Made by a program: the position numbers and the translations under genes
DNA from: LMUY01 sp965199005
Lineage (GTDB): Bacteria > Pseudomonadota > Alphaproteobacteria > Acetobacterales > Acetobacteraceae
Direction: 5' to 3'
DNA length: 64,000 bases
Assembly (NCBI GenBank): GCA_965199005.1
Contig: CBDAQK010000001.1
Span: 1,178,001-1,242,000, forward strand
Shown here: positions 8,852-17,910 of the stretch, one piece after another
How positions within the stretch are numbered: the first letter of the stretch is position 1
Layout of the letters: each line of letters begins with the position of its first letter
The notes under the pieces: model-generated
Seen by the model: only the letters and a program-made list of their open reading frames with translations
Database searches by the model: none
What the model was told of the DNA's origin: nothing

Positions 8852-10296
8852 CAGTCTGCGAGCACCCAAGTATCCTTCGAACCGCCACCCTGTGAAGAGT
8901 TCACGATCAAACTGCCTTCTTTAAGGGCAACGCGCGAGAGGCCGCCGGGAAGCACCCAGGTATCCTGCCCCGTAATGGCGAAGGGGCGGAGATCCAGATG
9001 CCTGGGCCGTAATCCATCGGCGGTGAGCGTCGGCGCCACGGAAAGGTCGATGAGCGGTTGGCTGATCCAATTCGATGGGTCGCCGATCAGCGCGGTCCGG
9101 GCCATCTCCAGCTCGGCGGCTGACGCCCGCGGACCGATCGTGATGCCGTATCCCCCTGATTCGCCCACGGGTTTGATCACCAGGGAGGCGAGATTGTCCA
9201 GGGTATAGGCCAGCCCCGCCGGCTCACCGCAGATATTTGTTTGCACATTTGGCAGGATCGCCTCTTCTCCCAGATAGAACCGGATGATGCGGGGCATATA
9301 AGCGTAGACCGCCTTGTCGTCCGCGACGCCGGTGCCCACCGCATTGGCCAGGGTCACGTTGCCGGCCCGCCAGGCCCCGATGAGCCCGCGCACGCCCAGG
9401 AGGCTATCGGAACGGAAGACGGTCGGGTCCAGGAAGTCATCGCTAATCCGGCGGTAAATCGTATGGACCGGGCGCAATCCGCTGGTGGTGCGCATGAACA
9501 CGCGCTCCGCCTCCACGAGCAGGTCGGGCCCTTCGACCAGCGGGACGCCCATCTCACGGGCCAGGAAAACATGCTCGAAATAGGCGGAGTTGTAGATTCC
9601 CGGGGATAGCAAGACGATTTGCGGGTCCAGCACGCTTTCCGGCGCAATATCTCCCATCGCGGCACGCAACCGACGGCCGTAATCGTCGACGGGGTGCAGC
9701 AGCATGCCCGCCATCAGGTCGGGAAAGGTGCGCCGCATGAGGTGACGGTTTTCGACGACGTATGACACGCCGGACGGCGTCCGCGCATTGTCTTCCAAAA
9801 CGCAGAATGTCCCGTGCTTGTCGCGCACGATGTCGATGCCGCAGATATGGACGTAGGTGCCGAAACGGATCGGAAAACCTTCCATCTCCGGCCGGTAATT
9901 CGAATTGCCCAGCACGAGCGCGGCTGGAATGACGCCTTCGCGAAGAATGTGGCGTTCGTGATAAATGTCGTGCAGGAAGCTGTTCAGCGCCCGCACCCGC
10001 TGCTTCACGCCCGCTTCGATGTGACGCCACTCCGAGGCGGTAATGATCCGTGGCAGGCAGTCGAACGGCAGAATCCGGTCGATCGCCTCTGCCTCGGAAT
10101 ACACGGTGAAGGTGATTCCCAGGTTGATCAGGTCGTGTTCCGCCCCGGCCGCGCGGGCGCGCAGGGCCTCCAGGCCGATGGCCGACACCCGTTGGCGAAC
10201 GCGTTCGATCGCCCCGCCATCGCCGGGGCGCGTGGTCAACTCACAGAAGTAACCATTGGAGTCGTAGCTGGCGAACGGATCGAAAGGGCTTGTCAT
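8851..10296 (-). CDS. Circularly permuted ATP-grasp protein (DUF404/DUF407)
   Basis: A predicted peptide-ligase-like enzyme of 481 residues. Family segments include FDCLPRIITASEWRHIEAGVKQRVRALNSFLHDIY, VLEDNARTPSGVSYVVENR, IVLLSPGIYNSAYFEH, FYLGEEAILPNVQTN and VIKPVGESGGYGITIGP. ATP-grasp enzymes use ATP to join an amine to a carboxylate; this subgroup has no settled substrate. ATG at 10296 begins MTSPFDPFASYDSNGYFCEL; its ribosome site is weak. It is the first gene of a two-gene unit with the alpha-E gene. The transglutaminase-like and proteasome-type peptidase genes that often complete such loci are not here. Confidence 0.9.
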   Translation of the reverse strand: MTSPFDPFASYDSNGYFCELTTRPGDGGAIERVRQRVSAIGLEALRARAAGAEHDLINLGITFTVYSEAEAIDRILPFDCLPRIITASEWRHIEAGVKQRVRALNSFLHDIYHERHILREGVIPAALVLGNSNYRPEMEGFPIRFGTYVHICGIDIVRDKHGTFCVLEDNARTPSGVSYVVENRHLMRRTFPDLMAGMLLHPVDDYGRRLRAAMGDIAPESVLDPQIVLLSPGIYNSAYFEHVFLAREMGVPLVEGPDLLVEAERVFMRTTSGLRPVHTIYRRISDDFLDPTVFRSDSLLGVRGLIGAWRAGNVTLANAVGTGVADDKAVYAYMPRIIRFYLGEEAILPNVQTNICGEPAGLAYTLDNLASLVIKPVGESGGYGITIGPRASAAELEMARTALIGDPSNWISQPLIDLSVAPTLTADGLRPRHLDLRPFAITGQDTWVLPGGLSRVALKEGSLIVNSSQGGGSKDTWVLAD

Positions 10297-10364
10297 GCTA
10301 CCATGATGGGTGAGCCTCCACGCCTGCGCAATGCAAAGCATGGGCCGCATCGGGTTGCAGCCGG

Positions 10365-10406
10365 CGTAGCCCGGATCATCGCTCCCGAACGGGATTCCGC
10401 GCTACG
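10365..10406. repeat. Imperfect palindrome, intergenic hairpin repeat type
   Basis: CGTAGCCCGGAT on the left pairs with ATTCCGCGCTACG on the right around a short GC-rich centre. It lies between the 3' end of an OmpA gene and the 5' end of the ATP-grasp gene. TAGCCCGGAT...ATTCCG elements of this style are scattered through many proteobacterial genomes. It could also help end OmpA transcription. Confidence 0.45.
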
Positions 10407-10459
10407 TCCCCGGCCATCCTGCTCCCGAAGCGGGCACAAGGCCCGCGCCCAACCGGGTG

Positions 10460-11551
10460 TCAGCGTAGGATGATGGCGACCCGCCGGTTTTGCGGCTCGC
10501 GCACACCGGCTGCGGTTTGCACCAGCGGCTTGGTGTCGCCGAAAGCCTGGATGTCGATCGCGGTTGACGCAACGCCGTCACGAACCAACTCGGCTGCAAC
10601 GGTTTGCGCCCGGCGCAACGACAGCCGCTGATTATACGCCGGAGTGCCAGACTTGTCGGCGTTGCCCTGAACCTCGATCCGGGTCGTTTGCACCTGGGTG
10701 CTCGCCTGCGCGGCGTCACGGACGATTTGCCTGGCTCGGTCCGTCAGATCACTGCGATCCCAATCGAAGAACACCAGGTAGGTACGGGCCGCCGTCACAG
10801 CCGGCTGTGGCGTGACCGGAGGCGCCACTGGCGCAGGAGGCGCGGTATCGAAGGCATAGCGCACGCCCAGGAGGAAGCTGTGATTGTAGTCGCTGGCGAT
10901 GTTCACGTTGCCCGTCCGGTATGTTGCCGGGGTGACAAAGCCGCTGCTGTGAAAGCCTGGTGTGTTGAGGATCCCGTAGAAACGGTATTCCGCGGTGAGT
11001 GACAGGCCGGGAACCGGGGCAAGCGGAAAGGACAGGCCGAAAATCCCCTGATAGGCGAAATTGACCGAACTTCCTCGATAATCATATCTCGAGCCGGTCG
11101 TCAGCAGCCCCGAGCGGACGTCCGACAAGTGCGTGTCGGCAAGCCCGGCGCCCAACCCAAAATAGGGGTAGAGCCAGTTATACCCAATATCCATGTCGAA
11201 AAGGGCGTTCACCATCCCGCCATAGCTGTACTGCTGACCGCCCGATCGGGCAGGGGACGCGGTATAACCGGTGATCTGCTGAACCGAATTATGCCGGAAA
11301 TCCCCTTCGGCTTCCAATCGAAGCCCGTTCCCGAAGCCCCAGCCGACGCTGCCAACACCAGCTTCGCCGAAATTCGTGTCCAGGTGCCTCGAACCCAGCC
11401 CGAGACCTGGTGAAGCGACCACCCGTTCCTGTGTCAGGAGGTTTCCGCCTGCCCCGGCACCGATATAGAGCCCCTGGACCGGTTGCGCGAAGACGGCGGC
11501 CGGCGCCGCCAGGATGGTCGCCATGAGAAAGGATACACGAAGGCAAGTCAT
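10460..11551 (-). CDS. OmpA-family outer membrane protein, copy 1
   Basis: 363 residues. A signal peptide (FLMATILAAPAAVFAQ) precedes an N-terminal beta-barrel region starting QGLYIGAGAGGNLL with Gly/aromatic alternation. A short Pro-rich linker (PPAPVAPPVTPQP) leads to a C-terminal OmpA peptidoglycan-binding domain with IEVQGNADKSGTPAYNQRLSLRRAQTVAAELV and REPQNRRVAIIL. The protein anchors the outer membrane to peptidoglycan and may be porin-like. ATG at 11551 is preceded by AGGAG. It is a tandem paralogue of the next gene upstream; their OmpA domains are nearly identical, while the barrels have diverged. Confidence 0.92.
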   Translation of the reverse strand: MTCLRVSFLMATILAAPAAVFAQPVQGLYIGAGAGGNLLTQERVVASPGLGLGSRHLDTNFGEAGVGSVGWGFGNGLRLEAEGDFRHNSVQQITGYTASPARSGGQQYSYGGMVNALFDMDIGYNWLYPYFGLGAGLADTHLSDVRSGLLTTGSRYDYRGSSVNFAYQGIFGLSFPLAPVPGLSLTAEYRFYGILNTPGFHSSGFVTPATYRTGNVNIASDYNHSFLLGVRYAFDTAPPAPVAPPVTPQPAVTAARTYLVFFDWDRSDLTDRARQIVRDAAQASTQVQTTRIEVQGNADKSGTPAYNQRLSLRRAQTVAAELVRDGVASTAIDIQAFGDTKPLVQTAAGVREPQNRRVAIILR

Positions 11552-11608
11552 AACGGCTCTCCTGGTGCGCTCATGGGCATGAGCGGCCATTTGGGTCTCA
11601 AACGCGAA

Positions 11609-11638
11609 GAAGCCGGCCCATATAGCGGGACCGGCTTC
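11609..11638 (-). terminator. Rho-independent-like terminator after OmpA copy 2
   Basis: GAAGCCGG (11609-11616) and CCGGCTTC (11631-11638) form a strong stem; extra pairing GGCCC/GGGACC tightens it with one bulge. On the minus strand it is followed by TTCGCGTTT. It lies 60 bases past the stop of the upstream OmpA gene. Confidence 0.65.
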
Positions 11639-11697
11639 TGCTTTGCAAAACAGGCTGCAGACCCCAAGCGATCCGCAGTCTGCCGGTACTCGATCGG

Positions 11698-12831
11698 TCA
11701 GCGCAGGATGATCGCGACGCGACGGTTCTGCGGTTCACGCACACCAGCCGCGGTCGGCACCAGCGGGCGGGTATCCCCGAACGCTTGGATGTCGATGGCG
11801 GTGCGAGGCACACCGTCACGCACCAACTCGGCCGCAACCGTCTGAGCGCGGCGGAGCGACAGGCGCTGGTTGTAGGCGGGCGTGCCGGAGCGGTCAGCGT
11901 TGCCCTGCACCTCAATCCGCGTGTACTGGACGCGGGTGCTGGCTTGGGCAGCCTCAGACACGATCTGCCGGGCGCGATCGGTCAAGTCCGCACGGTCCCA
12001 ATCGAAGAACACCAGGTAGGTACGGGCCGCCGCCTGCGGAGTGACGGGTGGAGCAGCCGGCGGAACCGGGGCCGGCGCCGCGACGCCAAAGGCATACCGC
12101 ACGCCCAGCAGCAAGCTGTGGTTGAAGTCATCCGACGTGAACTTCTGCTTCGTGCCGACTTCTATGCGCGGCGCAAAATACTGTTCACTGTAAGACCGGC
12201 GGCCGATCTCACCCATGAAGCGGTATTCCGCCGTGAACGATAGGCCGGGAACCAGGCTATACACGGGGTACGACACGCCCACGATGCCCTGGGCCGCAAA
12301 GTTGTCGTTCTGACCATTGCTCCGCAGGTATTGCGTGAGGACAGAGCCAGTGCCGCCCGTCGCGATATGCAGGTTGCTCAGCTTGTCGTGCACATAACCC
12401 ACACCCGCGCCGACATACGGGAATACGGGCGAGTTAATGCCAAACGAGTTCAGCGGAATGTCGTACAAAACGTTGCCGAACACGCCCAGCTTGTATTCGT
12501 CGCCACCCGCAGAGGTCTGCAAGCCCCCACCAGCACCACCGTTCTTGAGGCGATTGATCTTGTTGTCATAGGCAGCGCCCTGCAATTCAAAGCGGAGGCC
12601 GTTGCCGAGACCGTAGCCGACACTCGCAACCCCGACCTCGCCGGCATCGAACCTGTAGTTGCTGCCATGACCGAAATTCGCCGGGCCACGGCTGGTGTGC
12701 TTGACCGTCTCGTCTTGCAGGATATTCCCGCCAGCGCCAGCGCCAACATAGAGTCCAGTAACCGGCTGGGCGTGTAGCGCGACCGGCGCGGCCAGGATGG
12801 TCGCCGCCAGAAACGCGTTGCGGAGCTTCAT
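11698..12831 (-). CDS. OmpA-family outer membrane protein, copy 2
   Basis: 377 residues with the same plan as its tandem paralogue: signal peptide (LAATILAAPVALHAQ), beta-barrel region beginning TGLYVGAGAGGNIL, Pro-rich linker, and C-terminal OmpA domain (IEVQGNADRSGTPAYNQRLSLRRAQ). The barrel contains extra loops such as NRLKNGGAGGGLQTSAGGDEY. ATG at 12831 has GGAGAG just upstream, better than the earlier in-frame ATG at 12846. The AT-rich stretch around 12908-12932 (AACAATACAATATCATTAG on the plus strand) probably holds the promoter, but I cannot fix the boxes. Confidence 0.92.
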   Translation of the reverse strand: MKLRNAFLAATILAAPVALHAQPVTGLYVGAGAGGNILQDETVKHTSRGPANFGHGSNYRFDAGEVGVASVGYGLGNGLRFELQGAAYDNKINRLKNGGAGGGLQTSAGGDEYKLGVFGNVLYDIPLNSFGINSPVFPYVGAGVGYVHDKLSNLHIATGGTGSVLTQYLRSNGQNDNFAAQGIVGVSYPVYSLVPGLSFTAEYRFMGEIGRRSYSEQYFAPRIEVGTKQKFTSDDFNHSLLLGVRYAFGVAAPAPVPPAAPPVTPQAAARTYLVFFDWDRADLTDRARQIVSEAAQASTRVQYTRIEVQGNADRSGTPAYNQRLSLRRAQTVAAELVRDGVPRTAIDIQAFGDTRPLVPTAAGVREPQNRRVAIILR

Positions 12832-13033
12832 TCTTTCTCTCCTCATAACAAATCCGCGCTCACACGCAGACACCTGGTGCTCCGGGTCTCATCTCCCCGG
12901 CTCTCTGTAACAATACAATATCATTAGAATCGCCGAACGGGAGGTCATTGTGGGTGATTCCTACACACTGTGCTCTGCACGCCACAGAGACCGACGCAAT
13001 CAAGCAACAGTGATCGGCAATGCCGAAACTATT

Positions 13034-13369
13034 TCAAACAACCTTGCCACTAAACGGCGGCAGATAGTCCGGTGCCTCGAATTCCACCACCCAAAGGTCC
13101 GGATCGAACCCAATCTGGCGCGCCACATAGGCATCGGCGGCTTTTTCATCGACCGGATTGGCGCCTGTCGCGCGGAGCCAAGCTGCCTCCCCCGCTCCGT
13201 CCCGCATTTGCGACAACACCACCAGCCCCTCACGCCCGCGCAAGATGACCAAAATGCCCCCTGCGTCTGGGTCACCGCTGCGGACCACGACACCTGGCCG
13301 GGCCGCGCCGGAGCCCAGGCGCAGGGCCATTTGGACCCAAAGTTTCGCCTTGACCTTGGGCTCCGGCAT
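13034..13369 (-). CDS. DUF1491 family protein
   Basis: A 111-residue cytoplasmic protein of the alphaproteobacterial DUF1491 family, function unknown. It shows KAKLWVQMALRL near the start, VVVRSGDPDAGGILVIL, WLRATGANPVDEKAADAYVARQIGFDPDLWVVEFEAPD. The ATG at 13369 overlaps the stop of the upstream oxidoreductase gene (TGATG), so the two are coupled. A TTG one codon earlier is possible but unnecessary. Confidence 0.85.
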   Translation of the reverse strand: MPEPKVKAKLWVQMALRLGSGAARPGVVVRSGDPDAGGILVILRGREGLVVLSQMRDGAGEAAWLRATGANPVDEKAADAYVARQIGFDPDLWVVEFEAPDYLPPFSGKVV

Positions 13370-14340
13370 CAAACGGTCAGAACGGTCGAGCCGGTGGTGC
13401 GCCGCGCCTCAAGGTCGGACTGCGCACGGGCAGCCTCGCGAAGGGGATAGGTTTGGTTCACCAAGATCTTCACCGCACTCGATTCGACGACGGAGAGCAA
13501 ATCCGCCGCCGTTGCCTCCAAATCCGCCCGCTTGGCGACGAACGAGCCCAATGTCGGCCGCGTCAGGAAAAAGGAGCCGCGGGCCAGGATATTCGGATCG
13601 ATCGGCGGGACCGCGCCAGACGCTTGGCCAAACAACACCAGCGTGCCCAGCGGACGAAGACACTCCAGCGATTTGAAAAACGTGTCTTTCCCGACACTAT
13701 CGTAGACGACGGGAAGCAGGGCACCCCCGGTAAAGTCCTTCACGCGGGCGACGAAATCCTCCTCGCCCGTCACGACCGGATGGTGGCAGCCATGCGCACG
13801 GGCGAGTTCCGCCTTCTCCCGCGACGAGACGGTGCCGATGACGGTCGCCCCCAGCGCCTTCGCCCACTGGCAAAGGATCAACCCCACCCCCCCAGCCGCA
13901 GCGTGGATCAGGATCGTGTCGCCGGGCTGTACGCGGTAGGTGCGGCGGATGAGGTACTGCACCGTCATCCCCTGCAGCATCATGGCCGCGGCGGTCTGGT
14001 CGGCGATGCTGGCGGGCAGCTTGATCACGCGGTCGGCTGGAATAACCCGCCGCTCCGCATAGGCGCCGACGGAGCCGGCATAGGCGACGCGGTCGCCTAC
14101 CGCGAGTTGCGTCACGCCGTCGCCCAAAGCCTCCACCACCCCGGCGGCCTCGGAGCCCGGAATGAACGGCATCGTCTGCGGGTACAGGCCCGTGCGCTGA
14201 TAAATGTCGATGAAGTTCAGGCCGACCGCGGTATGCCGCAGCAGCACTTGGCCCGGCCCCGGCGCCGGCAATTCGTATTCCTCCCACTGCAGCATCTCTG
14301 GGCCGCCATGGCCGTGCAGCCGAACCCCGTACGTCTTCAT
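13369..14340 (-). CDS. NADPH:quinone oxidoreductase, zinc-independent MDR family
   Basis: 323-residue medium-chain dehydrogenase/reductase of the quinone oxidoreductase (Qor) type. It transfers hydride from NADPH to quinones or enones. The substrate-domain motif VGLNFIDIYQRTGLYP and the QOR signature HAAAGGVGLILCQWAKALGATVIGTVSS (NADPH-binding AAxGGVG) are present. The zinc-ligand cysteines of alcohol dehydrogenases are absent. ATG at 14340 is preceded by GGAGGAAACACAG. It is the first gene of a pair with DUF1491. Confidence 0.93.
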   Translation of the reverse strand: MKTYGVRLHGHGGPEMLQWEEYELPAPGPGQVLLRHTAVGLNFIDIYQRTGLYPQTMPFIPGSEAAGVVEALGDGVTQLAVGDRVAYAGSVGAYAERRVIPADRVIKLPASIADQTAAAMMLQGMTVQYLIRRTYRVQPGDTILIHAAAGGVGLILCQWAKALGATVIGTVSSREKAELARAHGCHHPVVTGEEDFVARVKDFTGGALLPVVYDSVGKDTFFKSLECLRPLGTLVLFGQASGAVPPIDPNILARGSFFLTRPTLGSFVAKRADLEATAADLLSVVESSAVKILVNQTYPLREAARAQSDLEARRTTGSTVLTV

Positions 14341-14398
14341 CTGTGTTTCCTCCAAGGCTCCCCCGTGGGACGGAGGGTGGGCGGAGGCGATGCGGAGG

Positions 14399-15763
14399 TC
14401 AACGGGCCGGCAGGGTGCTGCGAACCTGCCTTGCCTCCGCAATGGCCCGGTCCACCCAACGGGATGCTGCCGCCACGGCGGGTTCGAGGTCGAAGGCCGG
14501 CGCGAGATCCACAGCAGCGCTCACCACGCCCGGATCACGTGCCAACACCACCTGCAGCGTATCCCCCGTGCGGCGAACCTCCGCCGCAGCATGCTCCACC
14601 GTTCGATGGGCCGCATCACGGCCCATCGCAGCGCCCAGGCAAGACGCCGCCGCATCCGCGAACAGCAATCCCCGGGTGACGCCGATGTTTGCCCGCATAC
14701 GGTCCGTGTCGACCTCCAAGCCCTGCGCCAACGTTCGCGCCTCCCGCAGCGCCCCGGATACGAGGCCGAACAGCGTTGGCAGGGCATGCCACTCCGCGTG
14801 CCATAGGCCGGCCGGGCGCTCATGGGCACCCGACATCGCGGTCAGCAACGTTGCAACATGCCCCGGCGCTGCGCCCTGCGCCGCCAGGATCACCGTGCAG
14901 GACACCGGGTTGCGCTTATGCGGCATCGCCGACGACCCGCCGCGGCCGGGAGTATAGGGTTCCGCCACTTCAGCCAGCTCGGTCGATGCCAAACTCGCCA
15001 CATCGGTCGCCATCTTGGCGAGGGCGCCGATCAGCTGCGCCAGCCAGAACCCGGCTTCCGCCATGCGCGCCCGGCGGACGTGCCAGGCGATCGAGTTCGT
15101 GCCAAGCCCGAGCTCCCGCGCGAATGCGTCAAGCACCGCCGGGCCATGTGCGCCGAGCCCAGCCAACGTTCCGACCGGCCCGGACAGGGAGGCGACCAAC
15201 AGGTGCTGCCGCAGGGATGGCAGCGCCGCCGCCGCCTCCGTCACACCGGCGAGCCAGACCGCGACTTTGTAGCCGAAACTCAGCGGTGCCGCGTGCTGGC
15301 CGTAGGTGCGCCCGACGCACGGTGTCTCGCGATGGGCCTGGGCCAGCCCGCAAAGCGCGTCCAGGATGGCGGTGATATCCGCCTCGACAAGCCGCAGAGC
15401 CTGGCGGATTTGCAGGACCACCGCCGTGTCCAGAATGTCTTGCGTAGTGGCGCCCTTATGGAACGCCCGCTCCAACGCGGCGGGCAGCCTGGCTTGCACC
15501 GCCTTGACGAACGGGATGGTCGGAACCCCCGCCAGGACCGTCTGCCGCCCGAGCGCCGCCGCATCGAGCGAAGCCGGCTCAATCGCATCCAACGCAGCCG
15601 CCAGCTCCGCGGGCGCCAGGCCCAACGACGCTTCGGCCCGGGCCAAGGCGGCTTCGCTTGCCAGCATGGCCGAGAGCCGCGCCTCGTCGGAGAAGCAGTC
15701 GCGCATCCCGTCCGTGACGAAGAGCGGGCCAAGCAGGAGGGAATCAAGGGACGAAAACGTCAT
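14399..15763 (-). CDS. Lyase of the adenylosuccinate lyase/3-carboxymuconate cycloisomerase family (PcaB-like)
   Basis: 454 residues of the fumarase/aspartase superfamily. The superfamily signature is intact: GRGGSSAMPHKRNPV. FHKGATTQDILDTAVVLQIR and CVGRTYGQHAAPLSFGYKVAVWLAGV match the 3-carboxy-cis,cis-muconate cycloisomerase branch of protocatechuate degradation. None of the other pca genes is nearby, so another addition-elimination substrate is possible. The coding region runs from an ATG at 15763, divergent from thiM. The C-terminal helices are Ala-rich. Confidence 0.85.
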   Translation of the reverse strand: MTFSSLDSLLLGPLFVTDGMRDCFSDEARLSAMLASEAALARAEASLGLAPAELAAALDAIEPASLDAAALGRQTVLAGVPTIPFVKAVQARLPAALERAFHKGATTQDILDTAVVLQIRQALRLVEADITAILDALCGLAQAHRETPCVGRTYGQHAAPLSFGYKVAVWLAGVTEAAAALPSLRQHLLVASLSGPVGTLAGLGAHGPAVLDAFARELGLGTNSIAWHVRRARMAEAGFWLAQLIGALAKMATDVASLASTELAEVAEPYTPGRGGSSAMPHKRNPVSCTVILAAQGAAPGHVATLLTAMSGAHERPAGLWHAEWHALPTLFGLVSGALREARTLAQGLEVDTDRMRANIGVTRGLLFADAAASCLGAAMGRDAAHRTVEHAAAEVRRTGDTLQVVLARDPGVVSAAVDLAPAFDLEPAVAAASRWVDRAIAEARQVRSTLPAR

Positions 15764-15862
15764 GCTGGCAACAGCCTCGCTGCGGCGGCGCGGGGAGACA
15801 AGTCCCTATATTGCGCATCCCGCGCCTCGCTCCCCGCATCAGGACGCGATAGGAACGATGCC

Positions 15863-16651
15863 ATGCTTCCCGCCCCTCACCCAGCCGGCGCCACCCTTGC
15901 CAAGCTCCGCGCCCGTCGTCCGCTGGTGCACTGCCTGACCAACCCCGTGGCCGCGAACCTGACCGCCAACGCCCTGCTATGCCTGGGCGGCACGCCGCTC
16001 ATGGCAGAGGCCGAAGCGGAGATGGTGGCGGTGTCACAGGCAGCCGATGCGGTTTTGGTCAATCTCGGCATGCAAACGCCAGCGCGCATGGCAGCGGCGC
16101 AGATTGCCGCCTCATTTGCCCAGTGCCATGGCCGGCCATGGGTGCTCGACCCCGTCGCAGCCGGAGCAATCCCGCAGCGGACCGAACTTGCCCTAAACCT
16201 GGCATCGGGCCGCCCGCGTCTAATCAAGGGCAACGCGTCGGAAATCCTTGCCCTGGCCGGCGCCGGCCCCGGCGGCCGCGGGACCGATTCGACGCATGAC
16301 GGTGCCGACGCGCTGGAGCCCGCCCGGCTCTTGGCGCGCAAGACCGGAGCAGCCGTCGCGATCACCGGGGCGGTGGACTGGATCACCGACGGGAACCGCG
16401 TCGCCAGTATCCGGCGCGGCCATGGGCTGATGGCCCATGTCAGCGGCATGGGCTGCGTGGCAGGGGCGCTCGCGGCGGCGTGCCTGGCGGTCGAGCCGGA
16501 TGCGTTGCTTGCGACCCAGCACGCGCTGCTCCTTCTCGGGGTGGCGGGGGAAGTGGCGGCAAACGCTGGCAGCGGCCCCGGCTCTTTCGTGCCCGCACTC
16601 CTGGATGCGCTATACCACCTCGATCCTGGGTCGGATGCGTTGCGCGACTAG
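15863..16651 (+). CDS. thiM: Hydroxyethylthiazole kinase
   Basis: Phosphorylates 4-methyl-5-(2-hydroxyethyl)thiazole in thiamine salvage. 262 residues, normal length. Motifs are PLVHCLTNPVAANLTANALL near the start, MVAVSQAADAVLVNLGM, WVLDPVAAGAIPQRT, LIKGNASEILAL, AVAITGAVDWITDG and the anion-hole motif HVSGMGCVAGALAAA. ATG at 15863 follows AGGA by 8 bases. No other thiamine gene is adjacent and no TPP riboswitch is evident upstream. An MFS transporter gene follows after 45 bases and may share the transcript. Confidence 0.95.
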   Translation: MLPAPHPAGATLAKLRARRPLVHCLTNPVAANLTANALLCLGGTPLMAEAEAEMVAVSQAADAVLVNLGMQTPARMAAAQIAASFAQCHGRPWVLDPVAAGAIPQRTELALNLASGRPRLIKGNASEILALAGAGPGGRGTDSTHDGADALEPARLLARKTGAAVAITGAVDWITDGNRVASIRRGHGLMAHVSGMGCVAGALAAACLAVEPDALLATQHALLLLGVAGEVAANAGSGPGSFVPALLDALYHLDPGSDALRD

Positions 16652-16696
16652 ACCGACCTGGCGCATGATTCGACAAACGCCCGGAGGAAACGAGAT

Positions 16697-17905
16697 ATGC
16701 CGATTGAGGCCGTGCAGCGAGGCGGGTTCCGCTGGGTGCTTCTGCTGATTGCCTGGGCGGCCTTCTTCATGAGCTTCGCCGACCGCCTGGCCTGGAGCAA
16801 CCTCGCTGGCGCCGTCAGCAAGTCCTTGAGCTTGCCGCTGGCCGGGCTCGGGGTGTTCGTGACCGCCTTCTATATTGGCTACTCGCTCTCCAATGTCCTG
16901 GCAGGCTTCGCGGGTGACTGGATCGGGCCGCGCGTCACACTCGCAGGCTCCCTGGTCGCGTTGGGCGCGTCCACCTTCTTCTTCGGCTCAGTCACGTCGA
17001 TCACGATGGGCCTGCTGCTTCAGGTGCTGATGGGGCTGACCGCCGGGGCGGATTATGTGGCGGGCGTCAAATTGATCGCCACCTGGTTCGGCAAGCTCGA
17101 ACGAGGGCGGGCGATGGGCTTGTTCATGACAGCCACCTCGCTTGCCGTCGTCGTCACCAACATCGTCGTCCCCATGCTGCTCAGCCGGTTTGGCTGGGAG
17201 AGCGCCTACCGAGTCCTCGGCCTGGTGACGATCGGGCTCGGGGCCGTGGCGTTCCTCATCGTGCGGGACGCGCCTGGGCAGAGTGATGGCGGCCGCGGCA
17301 AGCCGGATTTGGCGGCGCTGTGGCATAACCGGGAATTGCGGCTGCTGGGGCTGGCAGGATTCGGCGCCCTATGGGGCACCTGGGGCTTCGCGTTCTGGGC
17401 CGGCACGTTGATGGTCCGCGGCCATGGCTTGAGCGTGGCACAAAGCGGCTTCGTCGTGGCTCTGTTCGGGGCAGGGGCGATCGTCGCAAAACCGCTGATC
17501 GGCCTGCTCTCCGATCTGCTGGGTGGCCGGCGCAAGGCACTGGTGATCGCTTGCCTGGCGTTCTTCGTCGTCATGATGCTGGTGTTCTCGCAGCTCAGCA
17601 CACTCTCGGGGTTCGCGATCGCCGGCCCGCTGTTGGGGATCGGCGCGTTTGCCTACAGCCCGCTGATGAACCTCATGGTGGCGGAGGCCTCGGGCGCCGG
17701 GCTGGCGTCCAGCGGTGCCGGTGTCACCAATGCCTTCTGGGGGCTGGGCAACGTCATCGTCCCGAGCCTGCTCGGATTCGTGTTCCAGGCCACGGGCTCG
17801 TTCGTCCTCGCCTGCCTGACGCTGTCCGCCGGGCCGCTCTTCGGCGCGATCTGCATGATCTTCACGCGGGAGGCGCAGCCCGTCCGGGCGACGGCTTTGG
17901 TGTAA
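16697..17905 (+). CDS. MFS transporter, anion:cation symporter-like
   Basis: 402-residue integral membrane permease with about 12 hydrophobic spans. The N-terminal segment FFMSFADRLAWSNLAGAV and the loop FAGDWIGPRVTL (motif A position), with a second motif-A-like loop LIGLLSDLLGGRRKAL, are typical. IATWFGKLERGRAMGLFMTATSLA resembles the phthalate/hexuronate (ACS) family. It has a strong ribosome site (GGAGGAAACG). It lies 45 bases after thiM in the same direction and could import a thiamine-related or other organic anion. The substrate is not evident. It is convergent with dctA. Confidence 0.85.
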   Translation: MPIEAVQRGGFRWVLLLIAWAAFFMSFADRLAWSNLAGAVSKSLSLPLAGLGVFVTAFYIGYSLSNVLAGFAGDWIGPRVTLAGSLVALGASTFFFGSVTSITMGLLLQVLMGLTAGADYVAGVKLIATWFGKLERGRAMGLFMTATSLAVVVTNIVVPMLLSRFGWESAYRVLGLVTIGLGAVAFLIVRDAPGQSDGGRGKPDLAALWHNRELRLLGLAGFGALWGTWGFAFWAGTLMVRGHGLSVAQSGFVVALFGAGAIVAKPLIGLLSDLLGGRRKALVIACLAFFVVMMLVFSQLSTLSGFAIAGPLLGIGAFAYSPLMNLMVAEASGAGLASSGAGVTNAFWGLGNVIVPSLLGFVFQATGSFVLACLTLSAGPLFGAICMIFTREAQPVRATALV

Positions 17906-17910
17906 CCCGG

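Noticed and set aside
14399..15763. Protocatechuate (pca) pathway
   Set aside because: One PcaB-like lyase without any other pca gene nearby is not enough to call the pathway.
15764..15862. TPP riboswitch upstream of thiM
   Set aside because: The short gap lacks a recognisable thi-box (CTGAGA...) and there is too little space for the aptamer before the ribosome site.
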